A DNA stretch of 64,000 nucleotides from JAADEM01 sp965371855 (GCA_965371855.1 CBDUZZ010000013.1:1-64000); one strand, 5' to 3'; counted from the first letter of the stretch, positions 9,496-18,826 are shown. Notes: a model not told the origin generated them from the sequence alone. Numbers and translations are program-made.

Positions 9496-10722
9496 ATGCA
9501 TGTTATGCAAAATAAAAAAAAACTTATTATAGCAACAGTTACAGGATTAATATTGATTCTGTTATTTATACTGAAACCATGGGATAAAAGTGATAGTCAT
9601 AAAGAAAGTGTAAGAGTTATAAAGGGTACATTTGAAACATACATAACAGAAATTGGTACTTTAAAAGCCCAAGTTGCTCTTGATATAATTGTTCCTGAGG
9701 TTAGCTATAGGCGTGAATTGGATATTTGGGAATTAAAGATACTTGATATTGTAGAGGAGGGTAAGATTGTTAAAACAGGAGACCATGTTGCAACTCTTGA
9801 TCCAACTAATGTGGTTGAGAGAATGCGGGATGTAGATATTAGGCTGGATGAATATTACAATAATCTGGAGAATGCAAAACTGGATTCAAGTTTAACATTG
9901 TCAGCAGCAAGGGAGACAATTCAAAAAGCTAAAGATCTTGTTTTGGATAAGGAGATAAAAGTAGAACAGTCAACTTATGAATCAAAAGCAATACAACGGC
10001 AGTCACAATTAGAACTTGAGCAGGCTTACAGGTCATTGGCTAAAGTAAAAAGGGATTTGGATAAGAAGAGAAGGAAAATGAAGATCTCTATTGACCGGGA
10101 TATTCAGACAGTTGATAAATACGAAAAAAGAAAAAAACTCTATTTGCAACTGCAAAGTGAGTTGGATATAAAGTCACCGGCTAATGGTATGATTGTGTAC
10201 GGCTTCGGGTATGATGGCAAAGTGAAAGCGGGAACTCGTGTTGGTAGGTATGCCCCACTGATTGCAACTTTGCCGGATCTGTCATCTTTGATTTCAGAAA
10301 TGTATGTAAAAGAGGTTAATATTGCAAAGATTGCTGTAGGTAATACCGTGCGTATAAGCATAGACGCATTCCCTGATAAGAAATTCACGGGAGAGATAAT
10401 TAAGATTGCGAATATCGGACAGGAGATCCCCGGTGAGTATCAGAATGGTTTTAAAGTTGAGGTTCGTCTTGATCCCTTTCATGTTGAATTATTACCGGGT
10501 ATGACAACAACAAATGTTGTTATTACCGGCTTGTGGGAAGATGCGTTAATGATTAATAAAAGTTCTGTTTTTGGCAATGACTCCTTGAGATATGTGATAA
10601 AAAAAACAGGGTTGAATTCTATAAAACAAATAATTGAACTGGGCGGAGAGAATGATGAGTTCTTCAGGATTACTTCAGGACTTGAAGAGGGGAATGTTGT
10701 TTTTCTTAAGGATGATATCTGA
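9496..10722 (+). CDS. HlyD/MacA-type periplasmic adaptor (second copy)
   Basis: A 408-residue membrane-fusion protein: N-terminal anchor (about residues 8-27), lipoyl halves, a coiled coil (about residues 110-215) and a beta-barrel (TVRISIDAFPDKKFTGEIIKIANIGQEIPG). It is homologous to the adaptor at 5133-6527 but lacks that protein's charged tail. The start abuts the tolC stop; an ATG three codons later (9505) is an alternative. The operon therefore has adaptor, permease, TolC, adaptor. Two adaptors could form a mixed hexamer, or the second could serve another permease; the sequence does not decide. Confidence 0.85.
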   Translation: MHVMQNKKKLIIATVTGLILILLFILKPWDKSDSHKESVRVIKGTFETYITEIGTLKAQVALDIIVPEVSYRRELDIWELKILDIVEEGKIVKTGDHVATLDPTNVVERMRDVDIRLDEYYNNLENAKLDSSLTLSAARETIQKAKDLVLDKEIKVEQSTYESKAIQRQSQLELEQAYRSLAKVKRDLDKKRRKMKISIDRDIQTVDKYEKRKKLYLQLQSELDIKSPANGMIVYGFGYDGKVKAGTRVGRYAPLIATLPDLSSLISEMYVKEVNIAKIAVGNTVRISIDAFPDKKFTGEIIKIANIGQEIPGEYQNGFKVEVRLDPFHVELLPGMTTTNVVITGLWEDALMINKSSVFGNDSLRYVIKKTGLNSIKQIIELGGENDEFFRITSGLEEGNVVFLKDDI

Positions 10723-10881
10723 GATATAAAAAGCAGTTGTTTTTTTTCAACAAAATAGAGTTACTTTTCTGTAATTTTAATTAATTTCGAACTCAATACT
10801 TTTATCACAAAATCGCATTGTGTTTTTTGGGTTAAAGGTATGATTGGTAGAAGTTTTATTAACATTAATAAAGATATTATT

Positions 10882-11811
10882 ATGAAAGTAACTGTTGTTG
10901 GAGCAGGTAATGTAGGTGCTACATGTGCTGATGTGTTGGCATATCGGGAAATAGCCAATGAAGTGGTATTGGTTGATATTAAGGAAGGTATTGCCGAAGG
11001 TAAGGCATTGGATATCTGGCAAAAATCTCCTGTTACTCTTTACGATACACGTACAGTAGGAGTGACTAATGATTATTCAAAAACTAAAGATTCAGAGGTT
11101 GTTGTAATTACTTCAGGATTGCCGAGAAAGCCTGGAATGTCTCGTGATGATTTAATTGAGACAAATGCCGGTATTGTGCGTTCTGTTACCGAGAATGTAA
11201 TTAAACACAGTCCTGATGCTATAATTATTGTTGTTTCCAATCCGTTGGACGTAATGACCTATCAGGCACATATTACATCTAAATTGCCAAGAACAAAGCT
11301 CATGGGAATGGCAGGTATTTTGGATACTGCCAGGTATAGAGCTTTCCTTGCAGAAGCTTTGGATGTTTCTCCGAAAGATATTCAGGCTATATTAATGGGT
11401 GGCCATGGTGACACAATGGTTCCTCTTCCTCGTTATACCACAGTAGGTGGTATCCCTGTTACCGAATTGATAGAGAAAGACAAACTTGATGCAATTATTC
11501 AACGAACTAAAGCAGGTGGTGGAGAGTTGGTTAAGTTAATGGGTACTTCAGCCTGGTATGCTCCTGGAGCTGCTGCTGCTCAGATGGTAGAGGCTATTTT
11601 GAAAAATCAACGTCGTGTATTCCCTGTTTGCGTTAAGCTTGAAGGTGAGTATGGTATCAAGGATTGTTATCTTGGCGCTCCAGTTGTGTTGGGTAAAAAT
11701 GGTATTGAAAAAATCATTGAACTTGACCTTAATGAGGAAGAGAAAGAATCACTTGAGACAAGTCGTAAGCATGTAGTTGAAGTAATGGAAGTTCTTGATA
11801 AAATGAGATAA
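10882..11811 (+). CDS. mdh: malate dehydrogenase (NAD-dependent, LDH-like type)
   Basis: A 309-residue enzyme that oxidises malate to oxaloacetate in the TCA cycle. The N-terminal Rossmann motif is VVGAGNVGATCADVLA. The NAD-specific acidic residue is in VLVDIKEG. The substrate loop is SGLPRKPGMSRDDL, the catalytic Asp/Arg segment is GMAGILDTARYRAFLAEAL, and the catalytic His is in GGHGDTMVPLPRY. The Arg in the RKPGMSR loop supports malate over lactate. I chose the ATG at 10882 because it starts exactly at the conserved MKVTVVGAG; an in-frame upstream ATG at 10840 adds 14 non-conserved residues. A good terminator follows at 11876. Confidence 0.93.
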   Translation: MKVTVVGAGNVGATCADVLAYREIANEVVLVDIKEGIAEGKALDIWQKSPVTLYDTRTVGVTNDYSKTKDSEVVVITSGLPRKPGMSRDDLIETNAGIVRSVTENVIKHSPDAIIIVVSNPLDVMTYQAHITSKLPRTKLMGMAGILDTARYRAFLAEALDVSPKDIQAILMGGHGDTMVPLPRYTTVGGIPVTELIEKDKLDAIIQRTKAGGGELVKLMGTSAWYAPGAAAAQMVEAILKNQRRVFPVCVKLEGEYGIKDCYLGAPVVLGKNGIEKIIELDLNEEEKESLETSRKHVVEVMEVLDKMR

Positions 11812-11875
11812 GTGCTATCTGTATCGACCTAAAAAGGCGTTATAGATTTATTAAACATTAATAATAGTTTTTAGA

Positions 11876-11908
11876 AGAGGGTGTCCAAAAATGGATACCC
11901 TCTTTTTT
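11876..11908 (+). terminator. rho-independent terminator after mdh
   Basis: AGAGGGTGTCC pairs with GGATACCCTCT (one G-T pair) around an AAAAAT loop, followed directly by a run of six T. It lies 64 bases past the mdh stop. Confidence 0.88.
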
Positions 11909-12033
11909 GTTTTCTTTCTGTAATATATCTGACGGCTTAGCCCGAGAATTCTAAAGGTGGAAACTATCGTTTCTTTTTGTACTTCTTAGTATAACAGACA
12001 AAATGGTATTTAACCTGCATTATTTATTCAGGT

Positions 12034-12056
12034 AAATATTTCGCTCCGATGGAGCT
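12034..12056 (-). repeat. covarying hairpin repeat, copy 1 (inverted)
   Basis: On the minus strand this reads AGCTCCATCGGAGC followed by GAAATATTT. Stem GCTCC/GGAGC closes a three-base ATC loop. It has the same design as the copies at 12102 and 12156 but in opposite orientation. Confidence 0.75.
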
Positions 12057-12101
12057 TAGTTTTCTATGTTGTATCTTTTGCTACTCTGTCGCTTAGAAAT
12101 T

Positions 12102-12124
12102 AGCTGCATCGCAGCAAAATATTT
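12102..12124 (+). repeat. covarying hairpin repeat, copy 2
   Basis: AGCTGCATCGCAGC followed by AAAATATTT. Stem GCTGC/GCAGC closes an ATC loop. Relative to the other copies the fourth stem pair is G-C. A degenerate copy (GCTAC TCT GTCGC) may lie just before it at 12080-12092. Confidence 0.75.
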
Positions 12125-12155
12125 GTAGTCAATAAATTATATAAAATTGAAAAAT

Positions 12156-12178
12156 AGCTACATCGTAGCGAAATATTC
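12156..12178 (+). repeat. covarying hairpin repeat, copy 3
   Basis: AGCTACATCGTAGC followed by GAAATATTC. Stem GCTAC/GTAGC closes an ATC loop; the fourth stem pair is A-T. It lies in the leader of the MORN-repeat gene and argues against the in-frame upstream start at 12147. Confidence 0.75.
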
Positions 12179-12326
12179 CTGCAACATTTACCAGAGTTTG
12201 ATTATATCAATTTTTCAAAACATAGCACAAAAATGCAGGTTAGTAACTAAATTTGATATACTCGTGGAAAATACTGAACCACATAGCAAACTAATTAGTA
12301 ATATTAATCAGAAAAGGGACTTAAAA

Positions 12327-13184
12327 ATGAAAAGAATTATTCTTTTATCGGTAGTTATGGTAATCATAAACCTAAACCTGACAGCTCAGGTGTATGATGC
12401 TTTTGGGAACAGAATACCTTCAAAAAACACAAAAACACAAATAAAAAAAGGAGAAAACAAAGTTGACTCCAATGGATGGAAACAAGGTGTATGGGAGAAG
12501 TATTATGACAATGGGAATCCTAAATACAAAGCCAATTTTAAAGATGACAAATTGGTTGGTGAATTAATAAGGTTTTTTGAAGATGGCACTCCAAGTGTAA
12601 AAATTGTTTATGATGAAACCGGAGAATACGGTGATGCAAGTCTATATAATACAAAAGGGAAAATAATAGCAGAGGGAAAATATTACCGGCAGTTAAAAGA
12701 TAGCACCTGGACATTCTTTTCAGAAAGCAGTGAAAAACGTGCCACTGAAGAGTACATAAAAGGAAAAAGGAACGGAAAAACTTTAATTTTTTATCCGGGA
12801 GGTAAAGTGGCTGAAGAGATAAACTGGAAAGATGATTTGAAAGAGGGTGATTGGATACAATATTTCAGAAGTGGAAAATTAAAAGCAAAATCACAACATA
12901 AAAAAGGAAAACTTGAAGATTCCTATATTTTCTACTTCGAAAATGGCGATATTGAAATTAAAGGTCAGTACAAAAATGACAAAGAGGATGGTGAGTGGTC
13001 ATTTTATGACAACGAAGGAAAAATAAAATATGTTATAAAATTCAATGAGGGGAAAGTTCAAAACCCGGAAGCTCTAGACAGCTTACAGAATAAAAAACTG
13101 AAAAACTTAGAGAACTCAAGACAGAACCTGAAAGATCCTGAATTTTATCGTAATGACCCTGATGGATACATTCGTGGAAGATAA
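12327..13184 (+). CDS. YwqK-like MORN_2 repeat protein, exported
   Basis: A 285-residue protein with a signal peptide (MKRIILLSVVMVIINLNLTAQ). Five or more MORN_2-type repeats follow, with patterns such as GVWEKYYDNGNPKYKANFKD, GKTLIFYPGGKVAEEINWKD and GEWSFYDNEGKIKYVIKF. These repeats appear in proteins annotated as YwqK-type antitoxins, but that label is inherited from one Bacillus gene pair and there is no toxin gene here. A periplasmic or surface binding role is as likely. I chose the ATG at 12327 because it starts the signal peptide; the reading frame is open back to 12147, but that stretch contains an intergenic repeat. The C-terminal tail is Asn/Lys-rich. Confidence 0.75.
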   Translation: MKRIILLSVVMVIINLNLTAQVYDAFGNRIPSKNTKTQIKKGENKVDSNGWKQGVWEKYYDNGNPKYKANFKDDKLVGELIRFFEDGTPSVKIVYDETGEYGDASLYNTKGKIIAEGKYYRQLKDSTWTFFSESSEKRATEEYIKGKRNGKTLIFYPGGKVAEEINWKDDLKEGDWIQYFRSGKLKAKSQHKKGKLEDSYIFYFENGDIEIKGQYKNDKEDGEWSFYDNEGKIKYVIKFNEGKVQNPEALDSLQNKKLKNLENSRQNLKDPEFYRNDPDGYIRGR

Positions 13185-13250
13185 CGGGTCATTGGCATAA
13201 AAATTATCTGTACATGCTGGTTTATTGAGTATATTAATAACAACAGAAAT

Positions 13251-14894
13251 ATGAAAACAATAATCAAGATATCATTATTATTTATTATCCAATTTATTTT
13301 TACGGATATACTGGCAGAAGATAATGGATATTTTGTAACTTTTACTGACAAGGACGATACACCATACTCTGTTAATACTCCTGAAGAATTTCTATCTGCA
13401 CGAGCTATCGAACGAAGAGAAAAACAAAATATTCCTATTACCGTAAGAGACCTCCCAGTTAACCCTGTTTATATTGACAATCTTAAAAAGCTGGGTGTTA
13501 AAATAAAGAATACTACCAAATGGATGAATGGATGTATCGTTTTTAGCTCTGACAAAGCGTTAATGGACACTCTCAATAAGTATGATTTTATCAGTTCAGT
13601 TGAATTAACCTACAAGGCAAAAACAACCGGTTCTGCAAAATTTGAAAAAACCTTTCAAGGCCTTAAATCAGGGAAAGCAAATAATATTTATGGCACTGCA
13701 TTTAACCAGATAAATACAGTTAACGGGATTGATATGCATGACAAAGGATATCAGGGAAAGGATAAAATAATTGCGATTATTGATGCCGGTTTTTATGGTG
13801 TTGACCAACTACCTGCCTTCGACCATCTTTGGAATAACGATCAGATATTGGGAACAAAAGATTTTGTTGATCCTACTTCAAATATATTCGAGGAAGACGA
13901 ACACGGAATGAATGTATTGTCTATAATAGGTGGAAAAATTGAAGGTAGTTTTATGGGGACAGCACCGGAAGCAAAATTTTGGTTGTTACGCACAGAGGAG
14001 GCTATTTCTGAATATCCTATCGAAGCTGATTACTGGATTTGTGCGGCTGAATTTGCCGACAGTGCGGGCGTAGATGTAATTAATACTTCCTTAGGATATA
14101 GCCTGTTTGATGACGAAACAATGAATTACACATACTCCCAGCTTGACGGAGAAACAATACGTATATCCAGAGCAGCATCAATTGCATCTGCTACAGGAAT
14201 GATAGTGGTTATTAGTGCTGGTAACGAAGGTTCCAATCCATCATGGCATTACATATCGGCTCCGGCAGATGCCAGAAATATTATTACCGTTGGAGCAATG
14301 ACTGCCGACAGCATAAAAGCCTATTTCTCCTCTTTCGGTCCTTCAGCTGATGGAAGAATCAAGCCTGATGTAACAGCTATGGGTGTATCTAACGCAGTTC
14401 AGCGGACCGACGGAAGTATAGGGACAGGCAATGGCACTTCATTTTCTGCACCTGTTATTGCGGGGCTGGCTGCTTGCTTATGGCAAAAGGTTAGTACTTT
14501 GTCTTCATCCGAAGTAACAGAATTAATTATTCAGTCAAGTAATAATTATGAGAATCCCGATGCAAATATGGGCTACGGAATACCAGACTTTAAAATAGCC
14601 TATAACACTTCTATAAATTCGCAAAGAGAGAGTGGTAAAAACAGTTGGATGGTATATCCAAATCCTTTCAAAGATCAGTTGGTGTTAATTAACAAAGAAA
14701 ATTATACTGAAACCGATATCGAAATAAGTCTTTACGATATAACAGGAAGATTAAAATATAAACAAACACTTTCAGTTGGCAGCCCGAAAATTTATGTTGA
14801 CATACCATCATATTTGTTGAACGGTTTATATATCTTGCACATAAAAGAGAACGATTTAGTTTCGCAACACAAACTAATGAAAGAAGACTATTAA
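13251..14894 (+). CDS. S8 subtilisin-like serine protease with T9SS sorting domain
   Basis: A 547-residue secreted protease. A signal peptide (about residues 1-23) is followed by a propeptide region and a peptidase S8 domain. Its triad is Asp178 in AIIDAG, His218 in DEHGMNV and Ser397 in GTSFSAPVIAG; the oxyanion Asn is in VISAGNEG. The last 80 residues (from about MVYPNPFKDQLVLIN) form a type A C-terminal sorting domain with the DITGRLKYKQTL and LLNGLYILHI strands. This signal directs export through the type IX secretion system and attachment to the cell surface. It lies four bases ahead of xseA, so the two may be co-transcribed. All catalytic residues are present. Confidence 0.92.
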   Translation: MKTIIKISLLFIIQFIFTDILAEDNGYFVTFTDKDDTPYSVNTPEEFLSARAIERREKQNIPITVRDLPVNPVYIDNLKKLGVKIKNTTKWMNGCIVFSSDKALMDTLNKYDFISSVELTYKAKTTGSAKFEKTFQGLKSGKANNIYGTAFNQINTVNGIDMHDKGYQGKDKIIAIIDAGFYGVDQLPAFDHLWNNDQILGTKDFVDPTSNIFEEDEHGMNVLSIIGGKIEGSFMGTAPEAKFWLLRTEEAISEYPIEADYWICAAEFADSAGVDVINTSLGYSLFDDETMNYTYSQLDGETIRISRAASIASATGMIVVISAGNEGSNPSWHYISAPADARNIITVGAMTADSIKAYFSSFGPSADGRIKPDVTAMGVSNAVQRTDGSIGTGNGTSFSAPVIAGLAACLWQKVSTLSSSEVTELIIQSSNNYENPDANMGYGIPDFKIAYNTSINSQRESGKNSWMVYPNPFKDQLVLINKENYTETDIEISLYDITGRLKYKQTLSVGSPKIYVDIPSYLLNGLYILHIKENDLVSQHKLMKEDY

Positions 14895-14897
14895 GAA

Positions 14898-16277
14898 ATG
14901 TCTCAGGAACCTGTTTCGTTATATGATTTAAACCAACTGGTAAAAGAAAAAATAAACACCTCTTTCCCCGGACTTTTGTGGGTTGTTGCTGAAATAAGTG
15001 AAATTCGTACAAACAGAACAGGTCATTGCTATCTCGAATTAATAGAAAAATCATCTGAAAAAGATGAAGTAATTGCCAAAGCAAAAGCCACTATTTGGTC
15101 ATTCACTTACAGAATGGTTAAACCTTATTTTGAAGAGGCAACAGGGCAAATCCTTAAAGCCGGACTAAAAGTACTTTTCAAGGCTTCTGTTGAGTTTCAT
15201 GAAGTTTACGGTTTCAGCCTGAACATTAAAGACATTGATCCTAATTACACTCTTGGAGAAGTTGAAAGGAAAAAACGCGAAACAATAAAAAAGCTGGAAA
15301 GTGAAGGTGTTATTGATATGAACAAAGAGACCTTTCTGCCGGCAGTCACTCAACGAATTGCAGTAATCTCTTCTCCTACAGCCGCCGGGTATCAAGATTT
15401 TGTTCATCAGATTGAAAACAATCAGGAGAGATTCAAAATTTACCATCACCTTTTCCCTGCTATTGTTCAGGGTGAAGGAGCTGCAAGCTCCATTATATCG
15501 ACCTTTGATAAGATATATGAACATGAGCACCTTTTTGATGCAGTTGTATTGATAAGAGGTGGCGGTTCGTCATCCGACCTAATGTGTTTCGATGATTATG
15601 AACTTGCATATTATATTACTCAGTTCCCTTTGCCGGTACTAACAGGCATAGGGCATGAACGTGACATTTCAGTTGCTGACATGGTGGCACATACACACCT
15701 AAAGACCCCAACAGCTGTTGCTGAATTCATCATACAAAAAATAACTGATTTTCACTTTTATCTTGACGGTTTACAAAATGCATTCACAGATATAATCACA
15801 AAAAAAATCAGCGATAATAAACATCAGTTAGAGATGATGGCTCAAAAAATAACACCCCTTATTATTAACAGCATAGAAAGACAAAAGCGTAATCTCAATA
15901 ATCTGGCTGCAAACATTAAAAGATCAACCTCATCATTTGTAAACACAAATCTTCAAACGCTTAACCATCAACATGATATATCGAGATACTTAACCTTGAA
16001 AACATTAAAGGTTCAAAAACATAACCTGAATTTTTATCACTCAAAACTTAAACTTGAAACAAAAGGATTCTTTAAGTCAAAAAAACAGGGACTGCATCTT
16101 ATAGAAAAATCAATAAGCCTGTCTGACCCGATAAATGTATTGAACAAAGGATATTCAATTACATATAAAAAGAATGAGGTGTTAAAATCAATATCTGACG
16201 TATACACCGGAGATAAAATTGTCACAAGACTTAAAGACGGAGAAGTCACCAGCACTATTGAAAACATAAAAGAGTAG
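14898..16277 (+). CDS. xseA: exodeoxyribonuclease VII large subunit
   Basis: The 459-residue catalytic subunit of exonuclease VII, which degrades single-stranded DNA from both ends. An N-terminal OB-fold (residues about 5-110, GLLWVVAEISEIRTNRTGHCYLEL) precedes the Exonuc_VII_L core with IAVISSPTAAGYQDF, VVLIRGGGSSSDLMCFDDYE and TGIGHERDISVADMVAHT. A long coiled-coil arm (about residues 290-400) follows, then a C-terminal strand domain (LNKGYSITYKKNEVLKS). The small subunit gene is not adjacent: a histidine kinase gene separates them, and xseB follows at 18626. Confidence 0.93.
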   Translation: MSQEPVSLYDLNQLVKEKINTSFPGLLWVVAEISEIRTNRTGHCYLELIEKSSEKDEVIAKAKATIWSFTYRMVKPYFEEATGQILKAGLKVLFKASVEFHEVYGFSLNIKDIDPNYTLGEVERKKRETIKKLESEGVIDMNKETFLPAVTQRIAVISSPTAAGYQDFVHQIENNQERFKIYHHLFPAIVQGEGAASSIISTFDKIYEHEHLFDAVVLIRGGGSSSDLMCFDDYELAYYITQFPLPVLTGIGHERDISVADMVAHTHLKTPTAVAEFIIQKITDFHFYLDGLQNAFTDIITKKISDNKHQLEMMAQKITPLIINSIERQKRNLNNLAANIKRSTSSFVNTNLQTLNHQHDISRYLTLKTLKVQKHNLNFYHSKLKLETKGFFKSKKQGLHLIEKSISLSDPINVLNKGYSITYKKNEVLKSISDVYTGDKIVTRLKDGEVTSTIENIKE

Positions 16278-16307
16278 TAGAATATTTTTTATAACCAATG
16301 GATTTTA

Positions 16308-16315
16308 TATATTTG
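16308..16315 (+). promoter_or_regulatory. possible -7 element (TATATTTG) of the histidine kinase gene
   Basis: It matches TAnnTTTG 44 bases before the start at 16359. No convincing -33 box is present. If real, it would give the kinase and xseB a promoter separate from xseA. Confidence 0.3.
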
Positions 16316-16358
16316 GAATACTAAAAATGGGAAATAGCTAACAACCTACAATCTAATA

Positions 16359-18629
16359 ATGAATATCTCACTTAAGTTGCTTTGGTCGATTATGTTTCTA
16401 TCAGTACACTCCTATTTCTTTGGCCAGGATACTATAAGCATTTTAAAAAACCAACTCTCCGAAAGTCCTGCAGAAAATCATTATAATATATACTTATCCC
16501 TATCAAAAAACGAAACAGACTCCTTACAAAGTGCCTTGTATATTCAACAAGCTATAAACTCGGCAATTGCAAATAATACAAAAGAAGCACTTGCCAAAAC
16601 ATATATAGAGGCTGCGAAAATCAATTACGACAAGGATTACTATACTATTGCCCTTAACTTTTGTAAAGCGGCCATTGATGCTGCCACATCCAACAACTCT
16701 AACAATAATAATATCGTTGCAGAAGTTTACAACTATTACGGATGGATATATGCCAGAAAATACGAACATGAAGAAGCCATAGAATACTTTCTTAAGGCTA
16801 TCTCTTATTATGAGAAAACAGGAAGTTTAGAGAAAGCAGGTGATCTTTATAATAGCATCGGAGCATCATACTGGCACACAAACAAATATATGAAAGCACT
16901 TGAGTTTTTTGAACGAGCTTTACAAAATGGTGTCGATTATAATAATATTCCTTTGCAGATACAAGCACACAGTAATGCCGGCATTATTTATGAGTATTTA
17001 TCACAATATGACAAAGCTTTGGAATGTCAGATTAAAGCCCTTGATTTAGCACAAAAGATAAACTCTCCAACACATAGGGCATCAATATACTTTAATATCG
17101 GAAACATATATTTTAATCTTAATCAATATGACGAAGCAACAAACAGTTACTTAAAAGCATTGGAGATTTATTCAAAAACAGATGATGAATCAGGACAAAG
17201 CATTTGTAATAATAATCTTGGTGAATGTTATCTTAAACAAAACAATATTAATGAAGCAATTACGTACTATCAAAAGGCTCTAAAGTATGCAGTAATAAAA
17301 AAAGATACTACTAATATTTCGCTCTTTATGCTTAATATAGGAAATGCAAACAGGTTAGCTGGCAATTTGCGTAAAGCCTCTTCCACTCTAAGAGATGCTC
17401 TTAATCTATGTGAGCATCATGCAAATCTGGGGACTAAAGCAGAAATATACTTATACCTGGGTGAAACTGTAGCAGCACAAAAAAAATCCGATCAGGCAGT
17501 TAGATTTTATAATAATGCATTGGATCTTGCCACTAAAATCGAAGACAAACAGCTAATGCTAAAGATATACAATTCCCTTGCTAAATTTCATTTTAATCAG
17601 GGTAACTATAAAAATGCATATATCTTCAAAGACAGGTTTTCTGTTTTAAATGACACTGTCAACAATAACAAAATGTTTGAAGACATAGCAAAAATGAATG
17701 CCATATACCATACTTATAAAGATCAGGCAACTATTAGTAATCTACAAAAAGAGAATATATCACATAGCAAACAACTTATGGAGGAAAAAAACAAAAGGAT
17801 GTTGTTTTTTATTGTAAGCCTCTCTTTCCTGACAATCATAATTATACTGCTAACCCTTTTTCTATACAGACGCAGAACAGCAATACAGCTAAAACAGAAG
17901 AATATAGAGTTAAATAATTTGAATGCAACTAAAGACAAGTTCTTCTCCATTATTGCTCATGACCTTAAGAGTCCTTTTAATTCACTTCTCGGCTTTTCCG
18001 AGATGCTTTCACTTCATGCTGAAACAAAAAACATTGAACAGGTAATTGAATACAGTAATATAATTTACAACTCAACAAAGAAACTTTTCAGTCTGGTAGA
18101 GAATCTCCTTCAATGGTCTAAGGCACAATTGGGGACAACTAAATATAGCCCTGAACAAATAGACGTGTATCTCCTCGCAAACAATATTATTTCTTTGCTC
18201 AGACTTAATGCTGAAGAGAAAGATATTGTAATCTCTTCAAAAATGAACAGAGATCTTGTTGGCTGGCTTGATGTGAACTTGTTCAATACTGTCCTTCGTA
18301 ACCTTTTATCAAATGCTATTAAATTCTCAAGAGTGGGAAGTATGATACAGGTTACCGGCGGAAAAGAAGGTGATATGTTGAAAATTTCTGTTTCTGACAC
18401 AGGAGTAGGGATACGCAGAGAGAACCTTGAAAAACTCTTTGCAATAGGAACTAACATATCAACTAAAGGTACATTTAACGAAAAAGGAACAGGTTTAGGA
18501 TTAATCCTGTGTAAAGAGTTTGTTGAAATCAACGAAGGAACTATTTGGGTTGAAAGCCAATACGGAAATGGCAGCACATTCCATTTCACAGTACCGGTTT
18601 ACGATGAAAATAAACACAAAGAAAAATGA
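16359..18629 (+). CDS. TPR-repeat sensor histidine kinase
   Basis: A 756-residue membrane sensor. A signal peptide (about residues 1-22) is followed by a periplasmic array of at least eight tetratricopeptide repeats (about residues 40-430; for example YNYYGWIYARKYEHEEAIEY and ALEFFERALQN). One TM helix lies at about residues 480-502. The HisKA dimerisation domain has the phospho-acceptor His534 in SIIAHDLKSPFNSLLGF. The HATPase_c domain has the N box NLLSNAIKFS, G1 DTGVGIRRENL and G2 GTGLGLILCKEF. There is no receiver or output domain and no response regulator nearby, so its partner is elsewhere. Its stop overlaps the xseB start by four bases (ATGA), so translation of the two is coupled. Confidence 0.92.
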   Translation: MNISLKLLWSIMFLSVHSYFFGQDTISILKNQLSESPAENHYNIYLSLSKNETDSLQSALYIQQAINSAIANNTKEALAKTYIEAAKINYDKDYYTIALNFCKAAIDAATSNNSNNNNIVAEVYNYYGWIYARKYEHEEAIEYFLKAISYYEKTGSLEKAGDLYNSIGASYWHTNKYMKALEFFERALQNGVDYNNIPLQIQAHSNAGIIYEYLSQYDKALECQIKALDLAQKINSPTHRASIYFNIGNIYFNLNQYDEATNSYLKALEIYSKTDDESGQSICNNNLGECYLKQNNINEAITYYQKALKYAVIKKDTTNISLFMLNIGNANRLAGNLRKASSTLRDALNLCEHHANLGTKAEIYLYLGETVAAQKKSDQAVRFYNNALDLATKIEDKQLMLKIYNSLAKFHFNQGNYKNAYIFKDRFSVLNDTVNNNKMFEDIAKMNAIYHTYKDQATISNLQKENISHSKQLMEEKNKRMLFFIVSLSFLTIIIILLTLFLYRRRTAIQLKQKNIELNNLNATKDKFFSIIAHDLKSPFNSLLGFSEMLSLHAETKNIEQVIEYSNIIYNSTKKLFSLVENLLQWSKAQLGTTKYSPEQIDVYLLANNIISLLRLNAEEKDIVISSKMNRDLVGWLDVNLFNTVLRNLLSNAIKFSRVGSMIQVTGGKEGDMLKISVSDTGVGIRRENLEKLFAIGTNISTKGTFNEKGTGLGLILCKEFVEINEGTIWVESQYGNGSTFHFTVPVYDENKHKEK

Positions 18630-18826
18630 CAAAGAGAAAGATAAGTTATCAGGAAGCTATTGATGAAGTTGAAGACATCCTCTCTAAAATAGAAAATGAA
18701 GAATTAGATGTGGATGAATTATCTGAGAAAGTAAAAAGAGTTAACTCTCTGATTAAAATTTGCAAAGAGAAGCTTTTCAAAACTGAAGAGGAAGTAGAAA
18801 AGATACTGAATGAGATTGATGAATAA
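18626..18826 (+). CDS. xseB: exodeoxyribonuclease VII small subunit
   Basis: A 66-residue helical protein matching the XseB family: ISYQEAIDEVEDILSKIENE, then LDVDELSEKVKRVNSLIKIC, ending with EKILNEIDE. It forms the multi-copy coiled-coil partner of XseA. The start is inside the stop of the histidine kinase gene (ATGA overlap), so it is presumably translated by re-initiation from that message. Length is normal for the family (60-80). Confidence 0.88.
   Translation: MTKRKISYQEAIDEVEDILSKIENEELDVDELSEKVKRVNSLIKICKEKLFKTEEEVEKILNEIDE

Noticed and set aside
12147..12326. Upstream in-frame extension of the MORN-repeat gene
   Set aside because: It contains a hairpin repeat copy and non-conserved residues; the ATG at 12327 begins a clear signal peptide.
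12327..13184. Toxin-antitoxin system
   Set aside because: The YwqK-type label is often transferred to MORN_2 proteins; here the protein is exported and no toxin gene is adjacent.
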